Below are positions 1 to 9,162 of a stretch of DNA of 33,221 bases, in pieces. This DNA is from an uncultured Verrucomicrobia subdivision 3 bacterium (lineage in GTDB: Bacteria; Verrucomicrobiota; Verrucomicrobiae; Limisphaerales; UBA11358). Positions within the stretch are counted from its first letter, which is position 1. The number at the start of each line of letters is the position of its first letter. The DNA lies in NCBI GenBank assembly GCA_903847285.1, contig CAINDH010000060.1:1-33221 (forward strand). Direction: 5' to 3'. Under the pieces are notes generated by a model that saw only the letters and a list, made by a program, of their open reading frames with translations, did not search any database and was not told where the DNA came from. A program made the position numbers and the translations under genes.

Positions 1-1211
1 GGCACGTAACTGATTTTGCTCAACGCGGGAATAAGCCAGGTGCTGAACACCAACACGCCGCAGACCGCGCTCATGCCGCCAATGCCAGCGACCGTGCCGA
101 CGGATTTTCCGGAAAAGAAGTCGCTCGGCAGGGTTTGAATGTTATTGATCATCACCTGAAATCCGCAGAGCACGAGCGCCATCGCCAGCACAGCGAGCCA
201 CGGCTGCGCGGCGAACGCGGCCATGATGAATCCGGGAATCGTCAGAACACCGCCGATGATGACCGCGCGTTTACGGGCGCGATCCACGGTCCAGCCCTGA
301 CGTATTTTATGGCCGGAATACCAGCCGCCCGCGAGGCTGCCAATTGCCGCGCCGAGATACGGCACCCACGCGAACATCCCGATCTGTTTCACATCAAAAC
401 CGAATCGGTCGGCGAGATAAATGGGAAGCCAGTTGATGAACAGCCACCAGATCGGATCGAGAAAAAAACGCGCGGTGATAATTGCCCAGGTTTGTTTGAA
501 CCGCAGCGCGGCAGCCCACGGCATCGCGGGTGCAGCTTGCGCGGTTAGTTCGACCGAAGTTCCATCGAGAATGTAGTTTCGTTCTTCCGCAGAAAGCCAC
601 GGATGTTTTTCCGGCGTGGAACGCGCCAGAAACCACCACGGAATGATCCAGATGAATCCGAGTCCACCGACGATGATAAACGTTGCGCGCCAGCCGAACG
701 CGAGAAACAGCCATGCAATCAAGGGCGCGGAGACGACGGCTCCGAGCGACGCACCAGCATTGAAGATGCCTTGTGCGAGCGCGCGTTCGTGGCGAGGAAA
801 CCATTCGGCCACGGCCTTGGTTGCGCCCGGCCAGTTGCCAGCTTCGCTGAAACCGAGCAGACCGCGCACAGCGGAGAGGCTCATCAAGCTGCGCGCAAGG
901 CCATGCGCCATGCACGCGGAAGACCACACGACAATCGTCACCACGAAACCAATGCGCGTGCCGACGCGGTCAAAGAACCGGCCGGACACCGCCTGACCTA
1001 TGGCGTAGAACATCATGAACGTCGCAATGATCGAGGCGTAGGCGTCTTTGGAAAGATTCGTGTCCTTGGAGATCGCCGGCCACATCACCGCGAGCGACGC
1101 GCGGTCAATGTAGTTGATGATGGTGGCGAGACCGATGAGTCCGATGATGAGCCAGCGCAGATTAAAACGTATCCCCGCACCATTCGCGGGACGTTGTTCG
1201 GAAGCGCTCAT
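1..1211 (-). CDS. MFS transporter, ExuT/hexuronate type (3' end cut by window edge)
   Basis: Inner-membrane major facilitator symporter, most likely importing uronates or alginate-derived sugar acids. About 403 residues are visible from the ATG at 1211; the C-terminus lies outside the window. What is seen: a first membrane helix leading into 'NYIDRASLAV', the loop 'GRFFDRVGTRIGF' between helices 2 and 3, and 'GFSEAGNWPGATKAVAEWFP', a signature of the anion:cation symporter group that includes ExuT and glucarate/galactonate permeases. It is the last visible gene of the operon, 14 bp after the KdgF gene, next to PL17 lyase and DEH-reductase genes. That context points to uptake of DEH or unsaturated uronates, but the exact substrate cannot be read from the sequence. 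No frameshift was found, including across the run of seven A at 452-458. Confidence 0.9.
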   Translation of the reverse strand, partial: MSASEQRPANGAGIRFNLRWLIIGLIGLATIINYIDRASLAVMWPAISKDTNLSKDAYASIIATFMMFYAIGQAVSGRFFDRVGTRIGFVVTIVVWSSACMAHGLARSLMSLSAVRGLLGFSEAGNWPGATKAVAEWFPRHERALAQGIFNAGASLGAVVSAPLIAWLFLAFGWRATFIIVGGLGFIWIIPWWFLARSTPEKHPWLSAEERNYILDGTSVELTAQAAPAMPWAAALRFKQTWAIITARFFLDPIWWLFINWLPIYLADRFGFDVKQIGMFAWVPYLGAAIGSLAGGWYSGHKIRQGWTVDRARKRAVIIGGVLTIPGFIMAAFAAQPWLAVLAMALVLCGFQVMINNIQTLPSDFFSGKSVGTVAGIGGMSAVCGVLVFSTWLIPALSKISYV

Positions 1212-1225
1212 TCAATTCGGAGAAA

Positions 1226-1576
1226 TCAGGTGGCGGGAACAAAATCCTCGCGCATGGGCGTGAAGAAATCGATCAGGATGGAATCTTCGTGAGCGTCGAC
1301 GCCGTGAACGATATTCGCAGGAATGTAATAAAAATCTCCGGCACGTAGCATCTTCGATTCAGCTCCGATGTGAACCGTCAACGATCCCTTCTCGATGTAG
1401 GTGATCTGCAGATGCGGATGATGATGCAACGCGCCGACTGAGCCGCGCTTAAACTCGGCATAGACTGCCATGATTTGATCGCCATAGGCCATCACCTTGC
1501 GGCGCACGCCACCGCCCTTGTCTTCCCAGTCAATCTTTTGAAACTCGATGTGGAGCTGCTCTTTTTTTACGAACAT
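1226..1576 (-). CDS. kdgF: KdgF-type cupin, unsaturated uronate linearisation
   Basis: Small single-domain cupin of 116 aa. KdgF proteins convert the 4,5-unsaturated monouronate released by pectate or alginate lyases into the linear ketouronate (DEH/DKI). Seen here: 'DWEDKGGGVRRKVMAYGD' at the N-terminus; the metal-site cluster H-H-H-P-H-L-Q at residues 51-57; a further His in 'IVHG' (residue 91); and the C-terminal D-x-F-x3-R pattern at residues 103, 105 and 109, which matches the functionally important Asp/Phe/Arg of characterised KdgF. The ATG at 1576 was chosen because the longer reading to 1621 runs back over the PL17 stop codon. It sits 11 bp after the PL17 gene and 14 bp before the transporter, so all three are surely co-transcribed. 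Confidence 0.92.
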   Translation of the reverse strand: MFVKKEQLHIEFQKIDWEDKGGGVRRKVMAYGDQIMAVYAEFKRGSVGALHHHPHLQITYIEKGSLTVHIGAESKMLRAGDFYYIPANIVHGVDAHEDSILIDFFTPMREDFVPAT

Positions 1577-1587
1577 AAATCGGCAAA

Positions 1588-3780
1588 TTATTTTTTGACC
1601 AGCGCCGCGTCGCCTTCCCAAGTAAACGTTTCCTCACTAATTTTAATACTGTGTTTTTTCGCGCGGTCAGACGCGCCGTTGGCGATCATCAGCGTCCACT
1701 CCAATTTCTTTTTGCCAGTGACGCGCACGACAGTTCCTTCGTCGGTGGACGCGAGCACGGTCACAGTGCGAAGATTAGATTCGCCGCCGGAAGTGGATTC
1801 GCGCATGCCGTCCCAGCGGCCGTGCGGCTCGATGGCCGAGGCGAACACGTGCGACTTGGCATCCTGGCGCAGCATGAACGCGGGTTCGTTGCGCAGGTTG
1901 AATTCAGGATCGTTCGCACCGATGCGGGTGAACAGCACGTGGGTGGAATCATCGGCTGCCGTCGTGATCGTGTAGTAAAGCTCGCCGGACAACCAAGTGA
2001 ATGAGACCGTTCCAACGGCTTGTCCTTCGGCTTCGAGCCACAAATGTTGATAGCCGTCTTTTTCGCCAAGCGGATGACGCTCGCTGACATAATTCGTCAG
2101 TTTCATATTCACATCTATGAATTGGCCGAGGAAATAAAACGGATAGTCGTAACGATGCGGTTTTTCCGAGTTCAGGCGGAACACATCCATGACCACGGGA
2201 TGTTCGAGGCGCGCGTCGCGGATCATCGCAACGGTGCGTTGCAGCGCCACGCCGGGAACGGCGGTGGTGTCGGTCGCGCTCATGATTTGAAAATCAGGAT
2301 CGTGCGTGTCAAAAAACTGCCGGTCGGAATGATTCGTATTGGCTGTGGCAAATTTGCCGCGATAGTCCGAGAGACCGTCCACCGCGACCGTGTTGTGCGC
2401 AATGGTTTGCCGAGCGAAAGTGTCGTTCTCCTTGAGGTAACGTCCGCCAAATTTCTGCTCGATGTTCACGAAGCGCGCCGAGCCGTAGTCAGGAAGAATT
2501 TCGCGGCTTTGATTGTAGTAGAGCAATGCGAGCTTGTCGTAGTGGCCGTGGTCCATGCCGAAGGAGGTGTATTTCATCACTGCGGCAGAATCGTTCGCGC
2601 CCGCGCCAGAACGCAAAATTCCAAGACCGCCACCAGAACCTTGCGGGCCATCAGTGAACTCGGTGCTGGCGAAGGGAAATGCCGGCTGTTCCGGCGTCGT
2701 CGCGAGCGCTTGCGCAACGGCCAGCCCGGCAGCATCAAGCGAAACGTGGTCCTGCAGACGCGCCACCGAGAGCAAGCGGGCGTCCTGTCCGTATTTGGAG
2801 TAGGCGTGATCCAGTGCGAAGACCGTGCCGAGATTGTAAAACGACATCTCCTTCATCGCGTCGTTGATCGGGAAATACGCTCCGTTGTAAGTCTGCTGGA
2901 TCAGGGCGTAGAGTGATTTGCGCAACAGTTCGTCGCGCCGCTCGAAGATTTTCAACTCGGGCTGGTTGTTCTGGATGACGGTGGCGAACAGGAAAAACGG
3001 TATCAGCGCGTAGCGGGAATAGTAAGGGCCTTCGCAGTAATAACCATCGGGCGAGAACAGCTCGTCCAGTTGGCGCAGATACCCGGCCGACCCATCCATC
3101 TTGGAACCATAAAGCGCTTTCTTCACAATCGTCTCGTCGCCCATCACGTATCCGATCATGCCGACTGGAGTCACCGCCCACGTGCCATGGTTGTGGATCT
3201 TATCGAACTCGCGCTTACAGTCTTCAGTGATGAATTTAACCATCGGCCGGAAAATATTTTTTTCGTATCGAGCGCGCTCCTCCGGCGTCAAAGAATCGTA
3301 AATGCAATCATAAGCCTGGCTGACCCGCGAGAGCCACACGCACTCATTGAGCGGCTGCCAGAACAAACGCCCCGGCGTGATTCCTTTCGAGGCGGGATGT
3401 TTGCCGAGTGTGGGATAAAGTTCAGCGTAGCGGTCGAGCAAATCTTTGACGAAGCCGGCGTAGCGTTTCTCGCCGGTGATTTGAAACAGAAAACCCGCCA
3501 ACTGCATCTCGCCGCCGTTTTTTTCGTGACGCTGTGACGTGACGCCGGAAGCATCGAGCGGAGCGGGCACATCCAGCGGCGCGGCAAGAGCCTTCTCGAC
3601 TTGCGCCTTCGCCTCACCGAATGAGGCGTCGAATAGTGGTGCATGACCCAAGCCTGATTTGATTTTCGCGACTTCGCCGGGCGTCAACATCAGGCACGGA
3701 TGTTGAATCACATTGGTAGCAGCGACAGACGGTAGGACAAGCGCACTCAAGACGAGCGCGAGTAAATAAATCTTTTTCAT
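1588..3780 (-). CDS. PL17 oligoalginate lyase (heparinase II/III fold), secreted
   Basis: A 730-residue polysaccharide lyase that should release unsaturated monouronates from the ends of alginate oligosaccharides. A signal peptide is visible (MKK, hydrophobic core, cleavage near 'PSVAA', about residue 21), so it acts in the periplasm or outside. The N-terminal alpha/alpha toroid holds the Asn-His pair (N197-H198 in 'IHNHGTW') and the Tyr motif 'EGPYYSRYA' (Y253/Y254). The following beta-sandwich domain starts with 'GMDHGHYDKL' (H411, H413) and the family-typical 'DYGSARFVN...GGRYLKENDTFARQTIAHNT'-like segment. Length and motif order agree with exolytic PL17 enzymes such as Alg17c. The ATG at 3780 follows the SDR stop by 14 bp. 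Heparinase-type chondroitin or heparan activity is the alternative, but KdgF and the DEH-reductase-like SDR beside it favour alginate. Confidence 0.9.
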   Translation of the reverse strand: MKKIYLLALVLSALVLPSVAATNVIQHPCLMLTPGEVAKIKSGLGHAPLFDASFGEAKAQVEKALAAPLDVPAPLDASGVTSQRHEKNGGEMQLAGFLFQITGEKRYAGFVKDLLDRYAELYPTLGKHPASKGITPGRLFWQPLNECVWLSRVSQAYDCIYDSLTPEERARYEKNIFRPMVKFITEDCKREFDKIHNHGTWAVTPVGMIGYVMGDETIVKKALYGSKMDGSAGYLRQLDELFSPDGYYCEGPYYSRYALIPFFLFATVIQNNQPELKIFERRDELLRKSLYALIQQTYNGAYFPINDAMKEMSFYNLGTVFALDHAYSKYGQDARLLSVARLQDHVSLDAAGLAVAQALATTPEQPAFPFASTEFTDGPQGSGGGLGILRSGAGANDSAAVMKYTSFGMDHGHYDKLALLYYNQSREILPDYGSARFVNIEQKFGGRYLKENDTFARQTIAHNTVAVDGLSDYRGKFATANTNHSDRQFFDTHDPDFQIMSATDTTAVPGVALQRTVAMIRDARLEHPVVMDVFRLNSEKPHRYDYPFYFLGQFIDVNMKLTNYVSERHPLGEKDGYQHLWLEAEGQAVGTVSFTWLSGELYYTITTAADDSTHVLFTRIGANDPEFNLRNEPAFMLRQDAKSHVFASAIEPHGRWDGMRESTSGGESNLRTVTVLASTDEGTVVRVTGKKKLEWTLMIANGASDRAKKHSIKISEETFTWEGDAALVKK

Positions 3781-3794
3781 GCGCGCGTGGCGAA

Positions 3795-4550
3795 TCAGGC
3801 AAAGAAAATACCACCGTTGATTTCCACCGATTCGCCGTTGATGAAGGAAGATTGCGGCGACGCGAGGAACGCGGCGAGGTTAGCCACCTCTTCCGCTGTG
3901 CCTTCGCGACCGAGCGGCGTCATGCCGGCAACGCGTTGACGAACTTCCGGCTTGGTAAATGTGTCGTGAAATTTCGTGGCGATCATGCCGGGTGAAACGG
4001 TGTTCACGCGGATACGGCGTGGCGCGAGCTCCTTGGCAAGGGCACGCGAGTAATTCGCGACACCGGCTTTAGCGGCGGCGTAGGCGCTTGCTCCCGGTCC
4101 ACCGCCATCGCGGCCGGCTTGCGAGGAGAAATTTACAATCGCACCACCGTCCGGCATGTGTGGCAGCACGGCTTTAGTGACGAGGAAAACGCTCTTGAGA
4201 TTCAGGTCGATCACCGCGTCCCAATGTGCCTCGTCCATCTCCAAAATGGTTTTGCGCGCGATTAAGCCACCAGCGACGTTGACGAGGATGTCAATCTTAC
4301 CACCGAATTTTTCCGTCGCGGCCTTCACCATCTTCGCAATGTCAGCAGCGACGAGCACATCGCCCTGCACTGCGATAGCCTTGCCATTCTTCGCTGTGAT
4401 TTGCCGGAGTGTTTCTTCCGCGTCCTCTGCGTTGGAGCGGTAGTTGACGACAACGGATGCGCCCATTTCCGCGAGCCGCACGGAGATGGCACGGCCAATG
4501 TCGCGGGCTCCGCCGGTGACGAGGGCAATTTTTTGAGATAATTCAGGCAT
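3795..4550 (-). CDS. SDR oxidoreductase, probable DEH reductase (alginate catabolism)
   Basis: Classical short-chain dehydrogenase of 251 aa, cytoplasmic, likely reducing 4-deoxy-5-hexoseulose uronate (DEH) to 2-keto-3-deoxygluconate with NAD(P)H. Seen: the nucleotide-binding glycine motif TGGARDIGR at residues 12-20, 'NVAGG', and the active-site Y157-x3-K161 in 'SAYAAAK'. The stretch 'SSQAGRDGGGPGASAY' and 'GMIATKFHDTF' are characteristic of the DEH-reductase-like subgroup found next to alginate lyases. The internal ATG at 4550 was preferred to 4604, because the SDR fold begins directly after it (MPELSQKIALVTGG) while the upstream 18 residues are low-complexity. It is the first gene of the catabolic operon, downstream of the terminator at 4626-4663. 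A general ketoacyl reductase cannot be excluded by sequence alone. Confidence 0.85.
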   Translation of the reverse strand: MPELSQKIALVTGGARDIGRAISVRLAEMGASVVVNYRSNAEDAEETLRQITAKNGKAIAVQGDVLVAADIAKMVKAATEKFGGKIDILVNVAGGLIARKTILEMDEAHWDAVIDLNLKSVFLVTKAVLPHMPDGGAIVNFSSQAGRDGGGPGASAYAAAKAGVANYSRALAKELAPRRIRVNTVSPGMIATKFHDTFTKPEVRQRVAGMTPLGREGTAEEVANLAAFLASPQSSFINGESVEINGGIFFA

Positions 4551-4625
4551 AGGTTTGTTAGACGAGTGATGCGATGGTTTAGCAGTTGTGGTTGGCCGAT
4601 TCAACGATTCAAATTAACACTCTAG

Positions 4626-4663
4626 CAATAAAATTGCCCCTCAACTTTTCAATTGAAGGGCAA
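4626..4663 (-). terminator. Rho-independent terminator after the pseudopilin gene
   Basis: On the minus strand TTGCCCTTCAA (4663-4653) pairs with TTGAGGGGCAA (4644-4634) across an 8-nt loop, with a single G-U wobble, and is followed by TTTTATTG. It separates the surface-protein cluster from the alginate operon, so the SDR gene should have its own promoter within the roughly 80 bp that follow. Confidence 0.7.
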
Positions 4664-4725
4664 AAATTGATTCCAAATGCGCGGCCCATTCCTGCCAAAT
4701 TGGTTTCAATGTTCTGTGCGATGCT

Positions 4726-5544
4726 TCAGAAGATATTATTGTTATCCCAAAGCTCTTGGTGAGACGGAGGGCCAATCAGCGTGTCATACAAAGCTTTGAA
4801 CTTTACAGAACGGACACTGTAATCACCGTAAAGAATACCCATCGAGTTGCCAGAGCCGTGACGGAAATCCATATAGTGGGCTCCGGCGGCGTTTGGCGAG
4901 AGCAAATCGTTGCGGACACCTAGACCGCTGGACAGCGCCCAGTCTATATGACTCCGGCAGGAGTTGGTGCTGGTGCCGCCGTTCTGAACGTTAAGACATT
5001 GTGCCTCCACTATAAGAATTGTGTCGGTGACGGGCCCGTAAGAAAACTTGGCTTTCCGAGGAATTTCTTCTTGGGTGGCCTTGCCGTTGGCCGGGTTGAT
5101 GCCGTTCAAAGAACCAGCAGCGGAATAGGTGTTGGATAAATCATCCGCCCCGCTCAAAATCATCGGACCGGAGTTGTTAGGGCTGCCATACTTTGCGGAA
5201 GCACAGATGAAAGCTTTGTTGGCCTGTGCCGTGAACGAACTTCCCTGCTGCTTTAGATAAGGTCCAAGCGCTTTGTGCCAGCCGATACTGGGACTGGCCG
5301 GGTTGCCAGGAATCTGATAGGTCGTGATGGGCGGAAATAATTCATTGAAGTCGCTTGTGTAAATGGCCAAGCCAATTCCCACCTGTTTCAAGTTAGAGAT
5401 GCAGGAGATCTGACGGGCCTTTTCTTTGGCCTTCGCGAGTGCAGGTAAAAGCATCGCAGCAAGAATAGCTATGATGGCTATGACGACCAGAAGTTCAATC
5501 AACGTAAAACCTGTTTTGGCAATTGGTGTTTTCTTTATTTTCAT
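4726..5544 (-). CDS. Pseudopilin-like protein with type IV prepilin N-terminus (DUF1559-like)
   Basis: A 272-residue secreted protein with a type IV/II-secretion prepilin leader: K-T-G^F-T-L-I-E-L-L, cleavage predicted between G12 and F13 with the conserved Glu at mature position 5. A hydrophobic helix '[24 protein letters not shown]' in two parts follows. The C-terminal half contains '[22 protein letters not shown]', the H-x3-R-H-x3-N-x2-G-D type ending seen in the many DUF1559/H-X9-DG pseudopilins of Verrucomicrobiota, Planctomycetes and Lentisphaerae. The ATG at 5544 gives a normal short leader; the ORF extends to 5589 through a strong hairpin, which makes that start unlikely. It follows a large PATR protein gene by 67 bp and may help present or export it, but no function is proven for this family. 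Confidence 0.85.
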   Translation of the reverse strand: MKIKKTPIAKTGFTLIELLVVIAIIAILAAMLLPALAKAKEKARQISCISNLKQVGIGLAIYTSDFNELFPPITTYQIPGNPASPSIGWHKALGPYLKQQGSSFTAQANKAFICASAKYGSPNNSGPMILSGADDLSNTYSAAGSLNGINPANGKATQEEIPRKAKFSYGPVTDTILIVEAQCLNVQNGGTSTNSCRSHIDWALSSGLGVRNDLLSPNAAGAHYMDFRHGSGNSMGILYGDYSVRSVKFKALYDTLIGPPSHQELWDNNNIF

Positions 5545-5571
5545 ATCAGTAGCAGGCGAGTTTTTTATTTT

Positions 5572-5601
5572 TGCCGGGAGCGCAAGCAAGCGCTCCCGGC
5601 A
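5572..5601. repeat. Strong intergenic hairpin between PATR gene and pseudopilin gene
   Basis: TGCCGGGAGCGC (5572-5583) is perfectly complementary to GCGCTCCCGGCA (5590-5601), a 12-bp GC-rich stem with a 6-nt loop. Neither side carries a clean U-tract on the minus strand, so it is not a standard Rho-independent terminator for the genes around it. It may act as an mRNA stability or processing element, or be a copy of a dispersed palindromic repeat. Confidence 0.6.
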
Positions 5602-5611
5602 GTCTTAATTT

Positions 5612-8600
5612 TTATTGGCTCAATCGGAAAAACACCGAGGGGTTCGCCGGATTGATAGTCACCCCGACTGGACTGCTGCCGCCGCCCGGATAGTTAAACC
5701 AATTGGAATTTAGCCCTGCGCTGAGGGGGTTCGTTTGTGATTGCAGGTGAAAACTCGCATCCGTCCAATTGAAGTTCAAGACGTTTCCAGATTGGGTGAA
5801 GGACAGCGTCGGCGGCGTGGTGGTCGGCACCGCGACTTTGATCGAGCCATCCACCGGTAAGTTGTTTTGCCAGACCAGACCGGCATCCAAAGTCGGCAGG
5901 TTGACGTTGGTGAAGCCAATCGCCGGTTTACTGAACAGCTTGAACGTATCGCCCAACACGAGGTTCGTGCCGTTGTTGTTCACGTTGATGGTTCCGTCCG
6001 TGATGCTCAAGGTGCCGCTGACGACCAACATATCGTTGGTGTTCGACAAACGAACATAATTGGTGATGGCCCCAAACTCGTCAAACTGGGCCAGTGAGTT
6101 GGTAGTGTTCAATTCGAAGGAGCAAGTGACTTTGTTCATGGTAACGCCGCTGTTGACAGTTAGCGTGCCGAGGTTGCCGCCACCGCCGGGATAGAGCCGG
6201 GTTCCATCAGCAAAAACCAGCGGGCCAGACAGCGTGCCGACACCTCCCAAAATGCCCACATTGATCAAAGTCGTGCCGGTGTATGTATTCGTTCCATCCA
6301 ACTGCAACTGCGTAGAATCTGGAACCGCCGAATTAGTTCCGTTCCAAGTCAGCCCACCACTACCACCGCCGCTCAAAAGATTTTGGCGGATATGGATGCT
6401 GTTCGTATTAGAACCATTCAGGGTCACACCACCACTCTTCACGAAAACGTTCGTCATGCCTTGCAGAAAGCTGCTGGAGGCAGCGTCAGGAACGTTGATT
6501 GTGGCAGCATCGAGGTTGATTTCCGTGATGGCTGTGCAATTCGAGGAAGGTGCACTGATCTGGCTAACGGTCAACTGGCTGCCGGGTTGCAAATTCAAGC
6601 GGGCGATTTTGCCGCCGCCGGCGTTATTGGTATTGGAGTAGCCCATCGTCACAACATCGGCAATCAACGTGCCACGAATGTCCGCTATGTTGGTGCTACC
6701 GGGAGCCGAGGTCGTGTCGCCAAGTCGAACGCGTCCATATCCGAAGATTGTGCCCACCGTCAGTGAACCGCCGTTGGTGATGAAGAGGCTCGCAACACCG
6801 TTCGTGATCAGGCTTTGCACGCGGAAATTGGGCGTGGTAGCACCGCTGACGGTTACGTTCGCGCCATCAATAATCATCGTCCCATCACTGATTCTGGTAT
6901 CGCTGGTGAGGTTGACCCAATTCACTGTGTTGTTCAATAACCGCAGCGTGCCTGCGCCGTCTTTGGTGGAAAAGCCACCACTCGTTGATGTGAAAGGTCC
7001 GGAGAGAACTACGCCACTGGCGAAAACAATCGCTTGGTCGCCACCGCTGGCATTAACATCAAATGGTCCTGAAAGAGTCGTAAGCCCGGCACCGGCATTT
7101 CCCAGCGTGAAGCCAGCATTAATGTTCTGAATTGAAATGGCATTGGTCAAAGTGCGCGAACTTGAATCCGCAGATAAGAATCCATTGAGTTCAAAAACCA
7201 CTGGACCGGTTCCCAATACATTGTTGCCACCCAAGACAATCCCGCGGCTCGCCGCAGCTCCACCAGTCACCAAGTGTGTGCCACCGGAGTAACGGCTGCC
7301 ACCAGACATCGTCAAAATGCCGCCGCTCTTGTTTAACTGAATAGCCCCACCAGAACCTTCATCAATCCGTCCGCTGAATGTCCCACCATCCGTAGCCCCC
7401 GCTTGAGATTGCAGGATGACGGCCGATGGAGAACTGTTGGTAATCACGCCATTGCCATTCAGTGCACCGATGTTTTGGGAGAAGCCGTTCAAATCAAGGA
7501 CGCCGTTATTCGTGAGGGTCGCGCCGCTATTGCCCGGCCCGCGGCCGATGGCGTTGGCGATAGCTGTCCGCAACGTTCCCTGCTTGATGGACGTGAAGCT
7601 CGTGTAGCTGTTGGTCGTGCCGAGGATGAACAAGCCCGGACCATCCTTGAACATGCCGCCGTTAGGATTCGCTTGAAACCCGCTGATGCCATCGTTAGTC
7701 AACGTGTAGGTCTTGGCGTTGTTGCTCACCGTAAGGCTGAACGGCGTGACGTTCGTGACGAGCGTCACAAAGTTGGTGAAACCGGTGTCATCAAATTTCA
7801 CCGGCAGGCCGTTGGCAAAATTTGCCGGAACTCCCAGCGCCGTATCCACCCAGTTCGTCGTCGTCCCGATATCCCAGTTGCCCGCCAAAGTGGAATTTGT
7901 TTTTCCGACCCAGACCAAACTGGGAACCTGAGAGACGACCAGTTGAAATTGTTTCGCCGTGGTGTTGTTGGTCAGATACGCGACCACGCCCGAAGGGATG
8001 ATGTTCGTCACCAAGGTGCCGCCGCCGGAAATGGGATTGTCATACTGAATCAACGGGATGGTGCCGGGCGAAAGACCGGAGCCAGTCAAAGTCACATAAA
8101 TGGTGCCGTTCAAGGTCAGGTTGGTGGCATGAATTACCGGAGCCGTAGGATTTCCGGTGGATGTTGAAGAAGTCATGCCGAGCTGGAGCGAGTTAGTAGT
8201 CGTCGAAGTGATGGTCAAACTTGAAATATTCAAGGACGTGTTTGGGGCATTCATCGTGACTTGGAATGCCGCCCCATCAGCCACAGCGTAGGAGCCGCCG
8301 CCGTTGCACATACTGCGAACCCCGAGCAAGCCAGCGTTGATCACCGTCGAACCGGTGTAGGAATTGGTAGCGCCAAAAGTCGTCGCGCCCGTGCCGTTCT
8401 TGATGAGACCGCCGGTTCCCTTCAGCGCGCCGCCGGCGTGCGTGCCGGCTGTTATCGTGTTAAAATTATTTGTCCCCGGCCCGTCGAAAGTCAGGGTGAA
8501 ATTTTTCAGATCCAAACAATACATATTGCCCGCGCCAAACTGGGCAGCATCTTGGCGGATGGTCATCTGCTGGCTGGTGTCGAAGTTCCAGAAGGTGCAA

Positions 8601-9112
8601 CTGGAACTCAATTCGAGGTAATTTCGAAATGAATTGACGATTTGCGATCCTGGCGCCCCTGCGGTGGGAGCGCCCGTCACATTGCCGAGATTATTCGTTA
8701 TGCCGCCCGAACCGAGGATGATTTTGTCGGCGGGGCCTTTAACCTGCATCAACCAACCGTTGCAGGTGAAGGTAATCGAATGAGCATTGGCACTGGCTCC
8801 AGAAAAAAACGCACCACCATTGTCCGCGCGCAGAGTGTTCTCCGTCGTGTGGTAATTTCCGAAAACCAGATCGTTATCAGTCGCGGTCCAAGTGGGGCCA
8901 GTCCCGCCCGTCCCGCCAGATGAACTCAACGTCCAGTTCCCGGCATTCGTCCAGCCCCGCGCCCCCGTGCCGTTGCCGTTACCAAGAAAATAGTAGTTGC
9001 CAGCCTGAACCGCCATAGCCGAACCGAGTAGGCACAACCACATTGAAAGTCGCAAACACGCTTGAAAAGAGCGCGGCATAGTGAAGCTGACGATGTTTTT
9101 TGGGGTTTTCAT
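5612..9112 (-). CDS. Large secreted PATR (autotransporter-associated beta-strand repeat) protein
   Basis: Exported protein of about 1166 aa with an N-terminal signal peptide (hydrophobic run ending 'GSAMAVQAG', about residues 25-40). The body is Asn/Thr/Gly/Ser-rich beta-helix with several PATR units of the form 'G-L-x-K-x-G-x-G-x-x-x-x-x-N-x-Y-T-G-x-T-x-I-x-x-G'; examples are 'GGLIKNGTGATTFGATNSYT' near residue 235 and 'NTYTGTTLINVGILGG' near 960. No C-terminal 12-strand autotransporter barrel is present. Instead it ends in a compact domain 'FHLQSQTN...NWFNYPGG...NPSVFFRLSQ' nearly identical to that of the PATR protein at 12064-14130. The ATG at 9112 is preferred to GTG 9118 six bases earlier; no Shine-Dalgarno sequence is evident. 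Probably cell-surface or matrix-associated; the substrate or partner is unknown. Confidence 0.85.
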   Translation of the reverse strand: MKTPKNIVSFTMPRSFQACLRLSMWLCLLGSAMAVQAGNYYFLGNGNGTGARGWTNAGNWTLSSSGGTGGTGPTWTATDNDLVFGNYHTTENTLRADNGGAFFSGASANAHSITFTCNGWLMQVKGPADKIILGSGGITNNLGNVTGAPTAGAPGSQIVNSFRNYLELSSSCTFWNFDTSQQMTIRQDAAQFGAGNMYCLDLKNFTLTFDGPGTNNFNTITAGTHAGGALKGTGGLIKNGTGATTFGATNSYTGSTVINAGLLGVRSMCNGGGSYAVADGAAFQVTMNAPNTSLNISSLTITSTTTNSLQLGMTSSTSTGNPTAPVIHATNLTLNGTIYVTLTGSGLSPGTIPLIQYDNPISGGGTLVTNIIPSGVVAYLTNNTTAKQFQLVVSQVPSLVWVGKTNSTLAGNWDIGTTTNWVDTALGVPANFANGLPVKFDDTGFTNFVTLVTNVTPFSLTVSNNAKTYTLTNDGISGFQANPNGGMFKDGPGLFILGTTNSYTSFTSIKQGTLRTAIANAIGRGPGNSGATLTNNGVLDLNGFSQNIGALNGNGVITNSSPSAVILQSQAGATDGGTFSGRIDEGSGGAIQLNKSGGILTMSGGSRYSGGTHLVTGGAAASRGIVLGGNNVLGTGPVVFELNGFLSADSSSRTLTNAISIQNINAGFTLGNAGAGLTTLSGPFDVNASGGDQAIVFASGVVLSGPFTSTSGGFSTKDGAGTLRLLNNTVNWVNLTSDTRISDGTMIIDGANVTVSGATTPNFRVQSLITNGVASLFITNGGSLTVGTIFGYGRVRLGDTTSAPGSTNIADIRGTLIADVVTMGYSNTNNAGGGKIARLNLQPGSQLTVSQISAPSSNCTAITEINLDAATINVPDAASSSFLQGMTNVFVKSGGVTLNGSNTNSIHIRQNLLSGGGSGGLTWNGTNSAVPDSTQLQLDGTNTYTGTTLINVGILGGVGTLSGPLVFADGTRLYPGGGGNLGTLTVNSGVTMNKVTCSFELNTTNSLAQFDEFGAITNYVRLSNTNDMLVVSGTLSITDGTINVNNNGTNLVLGDTFKLFSKPAIGFTNVNLPTLDAGLVWQNNLPVDGSIKVAVPTTTPPTLSFTQSGNVLNFNWTDASFHLQSQTNPLSAGLNSNWFNYPGGGSSPVGVTINPANPSVFFRLSQ

Positions 9113-9162
9113 AGACACAATTGGTGGGTTTTAATTGATTAAATTTCTAGGTGTGTTTGAAC

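Noticed and set aside
603..1292. 229-codon plus-strand frame over the transporter gene
   Set aside because: Arg/Glu/His-rich product without any motif; the minus strand gives a clear MFS protein across the same bases.
2020..2916. 298-codon plus-strand frame over the PL17 lyase
   Set aside because: Antisense shadow of the lyase, no recognisable domain and no start context.
5572..5601. Rho-independent terminator between PATR and pseudopilin genes
   Set aside because: The stem is strong, but the minus strand continues with an A-rich rather than a U-rich tract.
5612..9112. Classical type V autotransporter
   Set aside because: PATR repeats are present, but the C-terminus ends in a small beta domain rather than an outer-membrane barrel.
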